From positions 1-64,000 of the forward strand of contig VIIQ02000703.1 of the NCBI GenBank assembly GCA_007449985.2: a stretch of DNA of 64,000 bases, written 5' to 3'. Position numbers and translations under genes: made by a program. Numbering within the stretch: position 1 is the first letter of the stretch; every line of letters starts with the position of its first letter. Shown here piece by piece: positions 46,313 to 61,100 of the stretch. The notes beneath the pieces are model-generated. The model was not told the origin of the DNA. It saw nothing but the letters and a program-made list of their open reading frames with translations, and searched no databases. The stretch comes from Desmodesmus armatus. Lineage: Eukaryota > Chlorophyta > Chlorophyceae > Sphaeropleales > Scenedesmaceae.

Positions 46313-48794
46313 GTTGCTAGCTGTCAGCTGCATGTTTCCGGTTGACATGCACGTTCCGTATTGCTCAAAGTGTGGCCTTGACACAATGTGTTGTGTTGTG
46401 ATGTGTTGCTCGTATGCTGTTTTCCACGGGTACAGAAGGTGGTTGTGGCTCCTGGTGATGGTGGGAGCACCTCTCAGACTCCCCTCGGAGGGGGTCAAGC
46501 ATGTTTCTGTCTGTGGCCCACGCATTAAATGCGGCAAGTCGTGTGATGTGTGCTTGAGCGTGTTGCATTGTGTGATGTCTGTATAGTGAGCAAGTGTCGG
46601 CCACGGGTGCTGTGCAAGATGACGTCAATGACATTCAATGAGCAAGTATGGCGACTGGACATAGGCATGCTGCTTCGCTGGCAGCAGGGACTAGGGCTGC
46701 ATTTGCATGCTGCCACCTGTGACCTTTGTCTGTTGATATCAGTGAGGTGTACCCAGCATTTGGCGGCTATGGGCCCTCAATTTCATCCAGAGTGTTGCTG
46801 GGGGCCCCCGGTTGGGTCTGAAGGCTAGCGGTGTGTATGTCGCACAAGCGAGCTCTGGAGACTGCAGCAGCCTCCAGTTGATCGTGGGTGTGTTGTCCAT
46901 TTGGGGGTGGATCTATCCCACGCCTTGAGTCGTCCCATGTGCTGCTGTCGCAGTGAATTTTCTGGGATTCATCTTCATGGACAATCATGACTGAGCTCAG
47001 GAAGCTCAGGCCATCAAGCCAATGTAAGCAAGCCGCTGCGTTGGCCAGTGGCATCAGGTGATGGGTAACTTAGTTACAGTGTTGCGTGCCAATGGGCGCG
47101 ATGCTGTGCCAGGTGTACGTCTACACATGTGAAGTGAGTCATGCACAAAACCCGTTGTGACAACCGTCCCCAACTTGACTTCAACAGTTTGTGACCCCGG
47201 GCCATGGCCCCTGAACCCGCATCATGTAGGCCAGGTGCTGCCAGCAAAATGCCCAGGCACCCACGTAGCTAGCAGTCCATGTAGCAGCAGCCCACATACC
47301 GTAAGTTACACACCCTGATCATACTAGAACCAACCATCATCTGCCAGTGCCCGTTATCTAATCCAACAATACCGTCCACCCTACTGGGGGCATCAACTTC
47401 TGTTGGGTACAACGCTACGGTTGCTCTTGAACATGCCGACCTGGCAGGCTCAAGGAAGGAGGTTGCTCAAGGAGTCTTGCAGCACCTTGTCACACTCAGC
47501 CTGGTCCGTGCACCCCCACGGTTGTGCTGGCAGTGCCATGCAAATGACGTCAACAGTGCTCCCACAAGGCAAGCATGGACCTGCTTGTCTAGGAGTCTCT
47601 TGAAAAGCGGATGGGGGACACACGGGGGTGGGAGATGACAAGGGGCATACTAGTCATATGTGTGTGCAGGAGATGGTTGATGCATTGTCTCGATGCACTC
47701 CCTGCACAAACATCAAGGGCGTCATCCCCTCCTAGCTCAGCTAGTTGGGTGGGGGGGAGTCGGCTGCATCCGGCAACAACCTCACTTGCTCCTAGCTACG
47801 CAAACCGTTTTCTGTCACAGTAAGAGCAGCGTCTTGCTGTTGATACGCCAGCGCGGACGCCTAACATGCTACAGCCAATTGGCTGGCAACAGCCCGGCCT
47901 AACTAGCTGCAGTCATGGACCGGGACACAAAAGCCTAAGAGCATTGTCTTGCCTTGTGTGAAACTTGCCCATCTGCTGTCCCAGACTGCGACTTCAGCGT
48001 ATTGTATAAGCAAAACACATTTTGCGCGCCCTTGGGTCGACTTCAGATTGCACGGCCCCCACCTGCAGCGCCGTCTTTCTGAAATATCTGTCTGTCTCAT
48101 TACATGAGACTGGATAATGCGGATGTGCCATTTAAGCCCCGACTGTGCCAGGTGTCACGCTGCATATGAGCTGTCAGCTGTGTCCGTATAGAAGACAGTC
48201 AACACGCTACAAAATGGAATATCAGGCAAGTTTTAGCCAATTCCCTGGCTGTGTGACCTTTGCCCCCTTGTAATCGTGCTGCTGCTGCTGCCAGGTGTCA
48301 CAGCTGTATCTACACCACCAGCCGAAAGGAAGCAGCTGACCATATGTGCAGCGGATAAGCAGGTTCCGAGTGAATCTAACATTGATTTGTCCCTGCTGCC
48401 CTGCATCTCCATGTGGCAGGTCTGACATCCTGCTACAAGTCTGTGTCTGTGGACAGGATTATAGAGACCTTCCACAGTAGGCCCCTGGTTTCCAAGACCA
48501 ACAAGACCCCACATCGACGCTGTGTCAAGACGCCAGATGGCGTATACCTCTAGTTTGCAGGAGGACGCAAGGTACAGCAGTTGCCTGAGCACTCTGAGCA
48601 CGGCCAGGTCAGCAATGACATTGCATGCATGCAAGTTGTAGTGTGAACGGTAGTCCGGCGACAGTTGCCAGAGTCCGGCCACTGGAGTGTTTCAGGCCTA
48701 GAACTTTCTCTGAGGAGGATGATCTAAAAATGACATGTGGATTCAGGCAGCCCATGCTCTGCTGAGCTGCTTTGCGTGTGTACTGCTCCATAGG
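46313..48794. other. Intergenic, nothing supported
   Basis: About 2.5 kb lies between the SGNH hydrolase stop and the F-box/LRR start. It must hold the 3' UTR of the first and promoter of the second gene. Only short frames without motifs are present. No repeats above background and no RNA gene were recognised. Confidence 0.5.
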
Positions 48795-50640
48795 ATGGCA
48801 AGCGAGGAGTGTGCCCCGTCGCTGATGATGCTACCAGATGACTGCCTGCTGGCGGTGCTGCAGCATTGTGCAGCCAACGGTCAACGCAGCGTGTTCAGTG
48901 CCGCCAGAGCCCACAGCAGGCTGTACACTGCAGCCAGCAAGGTACTGCTCAGCATCACTGCAAGACCTCACAAGCAACAGCAGATGCGCGGCGTCCTGAC
49001 ATACCTCAGCAAGCACGGTGCGAACATCGGCTCCGTTGACCTGAAACCCTCAGGTGATTTTGAAGGAGTGAGGGGATGGGGGCACTTCCCCACTGCCAGC
49101 TTACTGCAGATGCAGCAGCTCACCTGCCTTGAGCTGGCGGATTTAGACCTAATCGGCCCTGATGATAACAGCCCTCCCCTGCAGCCCCTACAAGCACTGA
49201 CCCGCCTGGCTGACCTGCGTCTCAAAAATCTGGACGAGGAGAAATGGGCCCCCGGAGGGTCGCCATGTCTGATCACTTCCAGCATGCTCTCTGGGGCGCA
49301 CCACCTGACCCGGCTGCAGCTATCGGCCTTCAGGCACAACAGCATGCTGCTGGAGCCTGGGGTCTTGGCTGGCAAGACAAAGCTGCAGCACCTGTCCGTG
49401 CTGCGGTGTAAGATTCACGCTGACAGCCTGGGAAGGGTTGGTGATGCAGCACCGGAAGAAGAGCTGATGTCTCAGATGCAGCACCTGCAGCAGCTGACAT
49501 ACATCGACATGTCGGAAAGCTTGACGGGCGCTGAAACCTGCCAGCCGGCTGCCTACTCAGCACTGACAGCAAGCAGCAAGCTGCAGCACCTCAACATCAG
49601 TAGGTGCTATCTTCCCGTAGGTTTGTGGCAGCACATGTTCCCTGCTGGAAGGCAGCTGCCACACCTACACACCCTGGACATAGGATGTGTCGTCTGTCCG
49701 ACACCGCCACACTTACAATCAGTAGACGCATCTGGTGTCAACTTGCCTACAGCGCAACTAGACTACGATGGATGGGTTGGCAGCGGTCCTTGGGGGGCCC
49801 CCGCTCCTCAGGGCAACCTCCTTGTCAGCTGCTGTCCTGGCCTACAGTCCCTGGACATGTCACGGCTGCAGCACGTGCCCTATAGCTACGACTCATTTGA
49901 TGTAGGACGGCTGCTGCCGTTGACACAACTGAAGCAACTGACTAAGCTACATTTTGCAGGCCCATACACACAGGATGAGGATTATGTCCAACTGCGGAGT
50001 GGGGTGAGTGGCACACACAGTGACGGTGGTGGTTGTTGCCTGCATGTTGTGTTCGTTGTTGGGAGTCACTGTCACACTTGCCAAAATGTGGCAGGGTAAA
50101 GCTGGTCTAGATCTACACAAACTGGGGTGCTGCTTGACAGTCATGGGTACAGGACTGCATTGATCTAACACACCAAACTTGAATGCTGAAAAGCAGGAGG
50201 TTGCAGAGGTTCTGTTGAAGCTGTCACTGACAGTGAGTCATGTCAGACATTGTGAAAACCGCAGACATTCATGTCTCCTAATATCAGGAACGCACCCTAG
50301 GTGTTCTGAAACCACTGGTTTTGCAAACATGTGCCAACAGCCAAAGGTTACCTTGGCAAACACAGCAGCTAGCCTAGCCTAGCCTAGCAACGACTGTATG
50401 TTCATGAATCATGATCATTGGATGACTCATTACAACATAGGTTGCTCTGTGCATCTGCCCTTGCTTGTGTACCTGCAGGCCCCTGGTGATGAGCCCGTCT
50501 GGTTTCAGTTGCAGCTTTGTATTGAGAAAGCCTTGGCTAACTTCAACCTCTCAGACACCCAAGATTCCACCGTGGAGTCAGCGGAACAACAGCAGAACCT
50601 GGGTTCAGACCTGCAGGGTGCTGGTGTCGTCCCATCATGA
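48795..50640 (+). CDS. F-box / leucine-rich-repeat protein
   Basis: Exon 1 is 48795-50003 (donor GTGAGT) and exon 2 is 50479-50640 (acceptor CTGCAG), in phase, giving 456 aa. The N-terminus MASEECAPSLMMLPDDCLLAVLQHC is F-box-like (LPDD-x-L-x-x-V-L). It is followed by repeats of the LxxLxLxxL type: LTCLELADLDL, LADLRLKNL, LTRLQLSAF, LQHLSVLRCKI, LTYIDMSESL, LQHLNISRCYL, LQSLDMSRLQ, LTKLHFAG. Such proteins typically bring targets to SCF ubiquitin ligases via SKP1. A frame-open ATG 60 bp upstream (48735) would add a hydrophobic leader; I prefer 48795 because the F-box follows directly. TGTAA 242 bp past the stop fits a normal 3' end. Confidence 0.87.
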
Positions 50641-52382
<1,742 letters not shown>

Positions 52383-53888
52383 TTATCTGCTGGCCCAGAC
52401 AGCGGCTGTCATGAATGTGGCATCAAACAGTGCTTCCACCAGGCACTCATTGACCTGCTTGCCTAGGGGCCGCATGTCTGTTGAGCACTGCAGCTGGTGC
52501 AGGCACAGCAGGAGGGTGTGCACCTGCATGACACGGCAGGGGGAAACTTTTCTTTGAAAGCATGCACCGCGTCAGTGTAGTGATCATGGCGGCCTGAGAG
52601 CTGGAGTCCAATTTTGTCTGCTTACAACAGCTCCACTTCACTGACAGCCCATCCTGCGCCGCCAGTCGGACTGGCCATGCACAGTGATCTATGATAGCTC
52701 CAGGTTTGATTGCCCCTTGATCTTCACGCCGTGAAGTTCATCCTATCACAGTCAGTGCTGATGGCATCAGCACTGAGTAGGCAACGATCACATGGTGCAC
52801 TGCAGACTCTGTGACAGTTTCAACTCACTTAAGCTTGTTCACAACTGTTACAGTTGCATCATTGGCTCTGTCAACCGCTGTGGTTGGTTGCCCCCCCCCC
52901 CCCCCCCGGGGAGCTGTACAGCTGTTTGCAGACGCTGGCAAAAGATTTTTTTAACTCATGAGACTGTGACATCACATGCAGCCTCCCTCAACCGCTTCCC
53001 CGCCCTCTCACCTCAGGTGACCTGCTGCTTGAAGGGCGTGACCAGGTGTTTGTGCAAGCTGGAGCCCCACCCATGGGCAGCCACGGGCCCACCAGCAGAG
53101 ACACCTGCAGAGCGGGATGAGGTGAAAGGACACAACAAGAGAGGCAATTTGGCGCAGCATGACACCTTGCTTTGTTTGGACCGTCCATGTCGACAAGCTG
53201 AACTGTACAGGGGCCCTGGTCATGTCTCAGAAAGGTCGGTGTGTTGCCCCACAGCTGGTACAGTCTCCACACAACGGGTGTTGCACTGACACAGTTGGTG
53301 TCAGGTGCTGGAATGAGCATACTATGTAAAAGCAGCATTTTGCTGTGTGCATGGCTTGAGTATGTTTGCACAGTAGGGTTTCAGTCACTTCACACTTGTG
53401 TGAGTTGCTGCCCTGCAAGTATGTTCTGCATGCATGCCTACTTAGTACCTTGCCCTTGTGTCAGGTTGCCTGGCAGCATGTTGACTAAGGGTTGCAGCCT
53501 TGTACTGGCTGCTTGTACAACACATAGTCTGGTTGTAACCCAGAAGTGCTGACTCAGCATTTGGTACCGCAGGGTAACTTGTGGCCGTGTGTTGAGGCAG
53601 TACCTGTATAGTACTGCTTAGTTGTGCATACGGTTTTGTTGCATGTTGTTCTCAACAGTACACAAAGCCAGCATGTTGTGCAGAGCCCATGAGTGACACC
53701 AGTTCAACTGGTGACCTGTGGTGTTCTCTGCTGCAGTGGTGTTACGTAAGTGGGTACAGTAGACCCTGCTTTGTTCTATTATTGTGCTTGACTACAGACA
53801 CTCGTTTGTTGTCGCAGTGCAGTATCAAGAAACTGTTACTATGCTGAGTCAAACGCTGACTCAGCACCTAGTGACGCCCCTCCGGGGG

Positions 53889-53896
53889 TATAAAAG
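53889..53896 (+). promoter_or_regulatory. TATA box with upstream TGAGTCA palindrome
   Basis: TATAAAAG lies 23 bp downstream of an inverted pair of bZIP/AP-1-like sites (TGAGTCA and TGACTCA, spacer AACGC). This is the only strong TATA context noticed in the window. It is not followed by a recognisable gene, which favours an element-borne promoter. Confidence 0.5.
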
Positions 53897-54485
53897 GGCT
53901 GCTGTCCCTGCAGTTTTTGTGACTTGTCTACAGCAGCAGCTGGACGCACCCCTTGTAACACAAGGCTCCCAACTGGTTCCCATTGACTCCTGGCTCCCGG
54001 TTTGAGCGACCCAAGGGTCCTATTGCCTTGCCCTGCCTTGCCTGCATTCAGCAGCCTTGCCTGCCTGTGCCAGCCTTCAGCACGTACAGTAGCCTTTGCT
54101 TTCCTGTTTGAGTGTCCAACAAAGCTTCAGTAAGCTCTCGTGCAACCCCTCGGCCCTAAGTGGCAACAGTTGTGCTACAGCAGCACACTTCACAAAGCGA
54201 AACGAGGCAGCGCAGCGCCGAGACACCGGCACAGCTTACACACAGGGTCAGTGACAGCAGTTAGGCACTTCTGTCTCTCTCCCCGTCCCTCTCTGCCCTG
54301 CTGCACCCCCCGTGTGAACCTGTCACCCACCGTCCCGGCAAGCACCGCCCGTTGGGACAACAGGTGCTGCACCGTGAGCCAACTAAGCCAGACGTGGCCG
54401 CTTGCCACTCAGTTGTCGAAACTTTCACTGGCAGTGACTGCAGTGACTGTGCCCCTTTTTGCAGCTTTACAAATCCGCAGACGGA

Positions 54486-54799
54486 CAGAGGCCGCTTTCC
54501 ACGTGGAAAGCGGCCTCTGATTAAATGCCTTCTATGCCTTAAGTGCCCCAGAGATGGTTCCTAACATAGTTTAACATTATCAGGGTAAATAGTTTAAATA
54601 GTAGATCTTAGCCAACTTGACCCCCTCAGCTACTGCTAGGGGGCCGCACAAAGCCAGCCAACCCGCCCCAGCTACTGCCTATGGTACCAACACTGTACTG
54701 CCAAGAGCGCAGGCCCAGGCAGAGGGTGCAAGTGCCGTGGTACAAAAGTAAGCTTTGAGGCATAGAAGGTTAAACCTGCCTGTGCACAGGCAGGTTTAA
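54486..54799. repeat. Two perfect palindromes flanking an inverted-repeat unit
   Basis: A 34-bp perfect palindrome (54486-54519, centre CCACGTGG) and a 30-bp perfect palindrome (54770-54799, centre GTGCAC) bracket a 314-bp unit. Just inside them, CCTTCTATGCCT (54528-54539) is matched in inverted orientation by AGGCATAGAAGG (54758-54769). Each end is thus hairpin plus inverted repeat, as in hairpin-ended non-autonomous elements. Confidence 0.9.
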
Positions 54800-55164
54800 T
54801 CTGGCATTTCACTCGACATCTACTACTTGTCTGTTCAGAATTCTTACAAGACGTCTACTGCACATGGGGGTATGTGCGCTGTCCACGAAGTTGCCTCGCC
54901 AGAATCAAAGCCTGCAGTACACCTGTAGCTATGCAAGGAGTGCATCAGGGCTGTTTACAATGAACCAGCTGCTGTGTCGTGCTGCACACGCATACTGCCA
55001 TGGTGATGGCCTGGTAATGGATACATTGCAAGGTTGAAAGCACAACCTGAAATCAAACCCAAGCGGCACTGATCACTGTCGGAACACTAGCACCTGGTCC
55101 CAGCTGTCTCCTGCCCTGCCAGCAATGCCAACCAGGGTGAGGCCCTTGGGGATGATCAGCACCT

Positions 55165-55165
<1 letters not shown>

Positions 55166-55243
<78 letters not shown>
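55166..55243. repeat. (CAG)26 at a splice acceptor
   Basis: 26 CAG units (CTG on the transcript) abut the acceptor of the VLIIPKGLTLVG exon (exon starts 55162, minus). The intact copy has only about five units at the equivalent place (59707 onward). Confidence 0.95.
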
Positions 55244-55245
<2 letters not shown>

Positions 55246-57000
55246 TGGGATGTGCTTTGTCGGCAGGTAGTTCCAGATCAAAAATCAAATCAAATCAAAT
55301 CAGAAGTTTTTCTTGCAGTTCAGCTTCACAACTGCGGGCGGCGTGCACAGCTTGTACATGCACAGCACTTAGAACTCTTACTGCGTGGACAGCAAGAGGT
55401 GAGCCGCCTTAGCATGATAGAAGGAGGAAAATGCACTGTCGAATTGGTGTGACGCCTTGGCTCCCCGAACCTTGCAGTGCGCTACACGTCGAGTACGTCT
55501 CCCATGTCGGACGGAACCGATAGTTGGCCAGTCAAGCACACCCCATAGTGCTGTACTATAGGGTCTGTACAGAAGTATTCAGCGGAGATTTGTCCCAGTA
55601 TGCTACAGAGTGCAATACTACAGGGTCTGTGCAGTACGGCATGCTTACCTTGCAGTCCACCTCTGTATCGCCATTGTATGTGTACTAGATGGTGCCTGGG
55701 TGTCGTGGACGACGCTGGCACCTACCGGCAGCTGTCACTTGAGTTTGACCGCCCTCTTCTTGAGCCACTGCATGACACAAGCACACACAGTCACTCTGGG
55801 TGAGGTCAGCGTGACTTGCCCAAGGGTGGTTATAACGTTGCAGTAACAGTTTGGTGACGACCGTGCTGAAATTGCGATAGCTTTGCTCCATATTGACAGA
55901 TGCTTCCTCAGGGGGAGCTCCCCCACTCGAGTCAAAGTGGCTGTGACAGCTGCAGCGCAGCGGCCTGGAAGCCGCAGCAACTCATGCACCCCCCCCCCCC
56001 CCTGCATGGCATGCATGCGATCTCACTTGCACCGCACTCTTCTGTGCAGCAGCACTGCATCTCCGAGAGTGTGATCACAGTCCGCATGCCACATATTGAT
56101 CTCGCCCACTGCGCACTACTGTTGATAAAGCCTCGCCCACGCTACCTCAGCACACCTGGCTCTGTCTCAATCTCAAGGTAGTTCAAGCAGGAGTTGCCAG
56201 CATAACGCGCCCGCTCGCCTGCTGCTGCACACACCCGCCGCACCCTGTGGTCCGCTGGTATGATGAAGTCCCTGCTCTTGTCTTCAGAATCTTCTCCATC
56301 AGTATGATCTTTGAGCAGCAGACAGCAGGCAACAGTTCGAATCAGTTTGAATCAGTTCGAATTCAGGCGCACTGTTAGCACTGCGAGAGTGTAGGACCAT
56401 ATGGTGCAGCATGCAGGCTTGCACAATCCATATTACCAGAACTCTATGACTACGATGAACTTGCAACTTCCTACACCGTGTACCCAGACTTTTGCCTATG
56501 GCTGCCTGCGCTGCCAATTTGGTTCTTCAGATGAGTCAGCATCGCGCATGCGACAGTACAGTGCGACAGCACACTGTGCATTGCGGCAGCACACCATCAA
56601 CACCATGCACGGTACTGTGTCTCACCTGCCCTGTGCATGCCGCGTCCCGGTGGTGTGAATGTCTTTTCAGGGTCCTTGACTGAAATGTAGGTGGCGTTGT
56701 GGCAGGCTAAAACCTGCTGCTCCTCAACATGCAGGCTGGACAGCTGCAGGCACGACAGACAGGCATCACACGTGTGCAAGCAATGCAAGCATGCCGAGAC
56801 GTGCCAGTAGGATGTTACTAGGGGCAGCTGCTTCTAGGAATCAGGCAGTATGTTTGGGCAGAGATCCAGGCCATCAGTGATCCATGAGCAGTGGCCCCCT
56901 CACCCTCATGCAGTTGCGTCCTGCACCCAGGCAGTATCCTGCTGCATGCAGCTCATCAGCGTGTCGGTAGGACCAACCACCACCACCACCGATGATTGCT

Positions 57001-58170
57001 GCTTCATACACATACATGCTGTGAAGCTTGGTGGTGTTCAACAGTTCGGCTTGGGAAGAGCGCTGTTCCAGCGACGTTCGGGGAGCTGACCGACGAAGGC
57101 TGTTCGCGGCGTGTTTGTGATGTGGTGTCGCCTAGTGACTACTGATGTCTCTTCTAAGATTGATTCGCCCCCGCTCAGTCCGCTTTGAAGGTCGATTTGT
57201 TTCGCAGACCGACCTTCCACCGACCAGCCAGCTGGCAGCTGCCAGCAGTCAGCTGCAGCTGCAGCTAGACCTTGCATGGCAGGCACATATGCCAGCATGT
57301 CTTTCAGAACAGCTAGTCATACCTGTGTTGATTGTACAGTGTCATCCCAGGCGTCCAGGTCAAAATGCATGGGCTTGCGCAAGGCGGTTGCCTGCGTGGA
57401 CAGCTTTCCGAGGCCACTCGAGCTGTACTGCCACTGCTGCTGAACCCAAACTCAACTGCATTACTGCTTAACGATTCCCCTTGGCTGATGTGGTCCAAGG
57501 GTGCACCGGCCTGCAGCGGGGACGTGGGGCAGTTGAGGTGTACCGCGCTCTGGCGCTGGCTGGAAGCGCAATGCGGGACGGTTAGCGCGGATCGAAGCAG
57601 AGAACAGCACCAGTTATTGCACGTAGAAGTGCATCTGCTGCAACCCTTCACCCCCCCCCCAGGAATGCAGCTCGTGCCATGTTGCTGGGGCCGTCAACAG
57701 GCTGGGTCAGTTTGAAAACTGTACCTGAGCTTGCATAACCACCCCTGCTGCTTTCCCTCGGCGTTTGCAATGAGATCCCAATTTCAATTTTCATTTTCAA
57801 TTTTCATTCTGGTCTGGTTTTGTCATGTCTCCACATGTATGTCTGCGATTCTCCCTCTAGTTTCCTCCACAGATGTGCATGTCCGTCCTTCAAATGGGGT
57901 CGTTGGAACGGCCACTCACACTCTGACTCTCATGATATTGGCCCCCAAGAGCAGATCTGCTCGCTGGCTAGTGCCGGGGAAGAGGGTTAACCCCGTGCAG
58001 TATCGGTATTAATATTGGATATTTGATGACTGCCCTTGAAAGCCTCAGGGGGGCATGCCTCATGTATCGGCAGCAACCCAACCACTTTACAAGCAGACAC
58101 AGTATCCCACAGCAACAGCATTGCGCCATGAACTTGTACGTTGGGCCTTTGGGATACAGCCATCACAACA
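57001..58170. other. Spacer between jacalin-like copies
   Basis: This probably holds the 5' flank of the broken copy and the 3' flank of the intact copy. Open frames at 57313-57715 on both strands have no recognisable domain. A short imperfect repeat (AATTTTCATT) lies near 57785-57805. Confidence 0.4.
58087..58091 (-). terminator. TGTAA polyadenylation signal
   Basis: TGTAA on the minus strand lies 80 bp past the stop codon of the intact jacalin-like gene. Confidence 0.5.
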
Positions 58171-61100
58171 TCAATCAGCGTCGTCGGATGAGTCATCGGT
58201 AATATACGCCAAATAGTCTGACAAATCCCCATCATGAGTATAATCGGCAGAGTCCCCCACCAGCTGATCACACTGTGCCTTGGCCTCCTGCACTTGCTGC
58301 TGCACCCAAGCAGCAACAAAGTCACCTGCTGCGGCAACATCATCATCTGCAGCCGCCATGAATGTGGCGTCAAACAGTGCTGCCACCAGGCACTCGTTGA
58401 CCTGCTTGTTCAGGGGCTGGATGGCCGCTGAGCACTGCAGCTGGTGCAGGCACAGCATGAAGGTGTGCGCCTGCACAGACGCATGAAAGGCACATGCAAA
58501 GTTTCAGCCTGGTCATGTTGGGCAAAACAACGCATGTGCAGCACTCACTCGCGCGGCAGGTGGTCTGACACAGACACATGCCTGTACATCCACACGTTGT
58601 GTTGCAGGGATTGACTAGTCTTACCGGGGCATTGGCGCAGATGCTGATCCAGTGATGATGCCAGGGCTGCCCTAGACAGCCACTGTTGCTTTCCGTGGTC
58701 GCACTGCTGTGCCACATTGGCTCGCATATGCTGGCCTGTTGCCTCATGCTACAAGGGATCATAGTGCCCAGCTGATTGCATTGCTGCCCCACCCCCTCAC
58801 CTGCTCTTTGAACGGGGGGATCAGGTGTTTGTTCATGCTGGGGCTCCACCCACCCATCGGCAGCCAAGGGCCCACCAGCAGAGACACCTGCAAGGCAACC
58901 CATGGGCACAGCAGGGCCAGGCATGCGGCATGAATAGGGATGTGAAGGGGCGTAGACGTAGACACTACGCAGTAGGTGACTATGGCGAAGGATACGGCGT
59001 AACTTAAATTTGACCCCGGCCCAACAACGCCTGCCGCCAACTGCAGATCTACGATCTACGGGTATACGGAACTACGCCAGTGTGTGACCCTGAAACCTAC
59101 GGATGCTCACATTCCTAGCCATGAACAAGGCCAAGCAGATTGCAAGGCGCCTGTCAAGCAGACTGCAGGATAAACCAGACTTGCTTGCATACTATGTGGT
59201 GTGTAGTAAAGGCAAGGCAACTGCATCCGGACCAGGCCAAGCCATTGCCCAGGCTGCCGCTTGCCACAATCGCAAGCAGCAGCTCGTTCCAGACAAGCGC
59301 CCTTGCATTGCTAGCTGCAGACTGGTTGGCTGCTGGCAGCGCTGTGCCTATACCATACTACCTGCCAGCTTAAGCCGCAGCAAGACATGCAGGCAGATCG
59401 TGCAGAGTAAGCCCTCGCATGGCTATATTCATTCGTACAGCAACTAGTGGTACAAAAATGTAGACCGCAAGTACATCGCACCTGCGCAGGTAGACTGGGA
59501 GACAGCAGCAGACAGCAGACTGGCCCTTGGGGGCGGGGGGGGGGGGTGCAGTATCCCTGTGCACAGCGGATTTTGAAACCATGCACACCATTGAATACTG
59601 CTATGTGCTTGTAGATTAGCACATGTAAGCCCCCACCTGGTCCCAGCTGTCTCCTGCCCTGCCAGCAATGCCCACCAGGGTAAGGCCCTTGGGGATGATC
59701 AGCACCTGCAGCAGCAGCAGCAGCGGCGGCAAGTTGGGACTCATACAAAGCAGCAAAATTTGCTGAGCGAGGTGCGGGGTTCAACTGTATCAGCACCGGT
59801 GAGAGGCTAAACCCTGCAGGGCTAGGACATACAGAGCCCCTGGACCCTCAGAAACCTTGGGTGTGTCAGTTATGCACACTTTATTTGCCACACAACACAA
59901 CCTACGTGCGCCACACAACACAACCTACGTGCGCCACTGTCCCACACATCCCCCACACGTCCTCGTACTAAAAGACCTTACAAGCTTCCTACGTAAACGT
60001 CCCAACCGTATGGTTTCCACAGGGGCAGACCGATATGCCAGCTAAAGATCCTCCTCCCGCCCAACTGATACAGGAGAGTCAACACGCACAAGTACAGAGT
60101 GCATGCGCATGTGTCCTTGGCTCTCCCATGTACTTGTCAGGCTCTCTCTGATAGTGCGCTCCAGTCAAGCACGTACACTGAGCTGTACTTTGCGGTGTGG
60201 CATGTTCACCTTGCATGTTGCACCATCAAAGCGCCACTGTGTGGTGCCAGGCTGCTGGCATTTGTCATCATTCAGTCGACAACTACCGATGCTTGCCACC
60301 TGAGCTTGGCTCTCCTCCGACTCAGCCACTGCACGGCACAAGCACACCCAGCCGCGGGCGACAAACATACTTGCCTTGAACTATGCGGAAGTATCCGATT
60401 GTGAACTAGCGTCTGTGTCATTTACGGCCTGCCAACCTGCTTGACAACACCAGGAAGAACAGAGCGAAAAGTACAGTACTAAGCTGGTTCTCCCAATGGC
60501 CGGACAGCTGCAGCACTTGGCACATGCAAGCCTGACTGGAAAGCAACCAGTCGGCTGAGTTGGTTTGTGGCCAGCCGGTGGGGGGGGGGGGGCCCACCCA
60601 ATCCCCCTGGCAACATGGTAAAAGAGATAGAACAGCAGACCCTCCATCGCACCTGGCACTGTCTCAATCTGGACAAAGTTCAAGCAGCGGCCCCCAGCAG
60701 CCCACTCAAGATCTCCTGCTGCAGCGCACACTCGGCTCACCCTGTGGTCTGCTGGTATGGTGAAGTCTGTGCTGTTTTCTGCATTGTCAGCAGCAAGCAG
60801 CAGGAAAAGGGGCATGCGCTGTTGGAGTGCGCACGGGTGACTTTGCGAAACGAGGAGTGGATATTCCTCACCACCCTTGCTGCTGTGTGCTGCATGCGGC
60901 ATGCCCAAAGTAGTGAGGTCAACCCTTGTGCGCAATATGCCAGCAGACAGCGCTGTCGAAGCTTCGTAAACAGCCACACAAAAGCGATTGGCATCACCAC
61001 GCACACAGTAGTAGTGGTGCTGTTGCTGTTACTGTTACATGGTTCAGGCTGAGCGTGAACACCCTGTAGGATTACACAAGGGGGCGCTACAGCTGCTGCT

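Larger units (their letters stand above)
53600..54830 (+). mobile_element. Insertion with TATA promoter and palindromes, LTR/MITE-like
   Basis: This region is extra in the broken jacalin-like copy compared with the intact copy (intron about 1.93 kb against about 0.75 kb). It carries an inverted repeat TGCTGAGTCA / TGACTCAGCA (53842-53866), then a clear TATAAAAG at 53889-53896, a layout typical of an LTR U3/R promoter. Two large palindromes lie at 54486-54519 and 54770-54799. No gag-pol coding sequence is seen, so this would be a solo LTR or a non-autonomous element. The borders are approximate and no target-site duplication was identified. Confidence 0.45.
52383..57000 (-). pseudogene. Broken tandem copy of the jacalin-like gene
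   Basis: Exons collinear with the intact copy at 58171-61545 are present: about 56895-56995 (ending CLGAGRNCMR), about 56630-56745 (LSSLHVEEQQV...), about 56158-56290 (DFIIPADHRVRRVCAAAG), about 55630-55790, 55094-55162 (VLIIPKGLTLVGIAGRAGD), about 53025-53110 and 52383-52523. Lesions relative to the intact copy are an in-frame TAG at about 55689, a one-base deletion at about 53066 that shifts the frame after GPWLPMGG, and a shortened C-terminus ending FMTAAVWASR at 52383. The intron between the 55094 and 53110 exons is about 1.2 kb longer than its counterpart because of an insertion (see 53600-54830). No TGTAA signal is seen close downstream. Confidence 0.7.

Noticed and set aside
55166..55243. 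CAG run considered as a polyglutamine-coding exon
   Set aside because: It lies directly upstream (transcript sense) of a splice acceptor, and the homologous copy has only a few units, so it is intronic.
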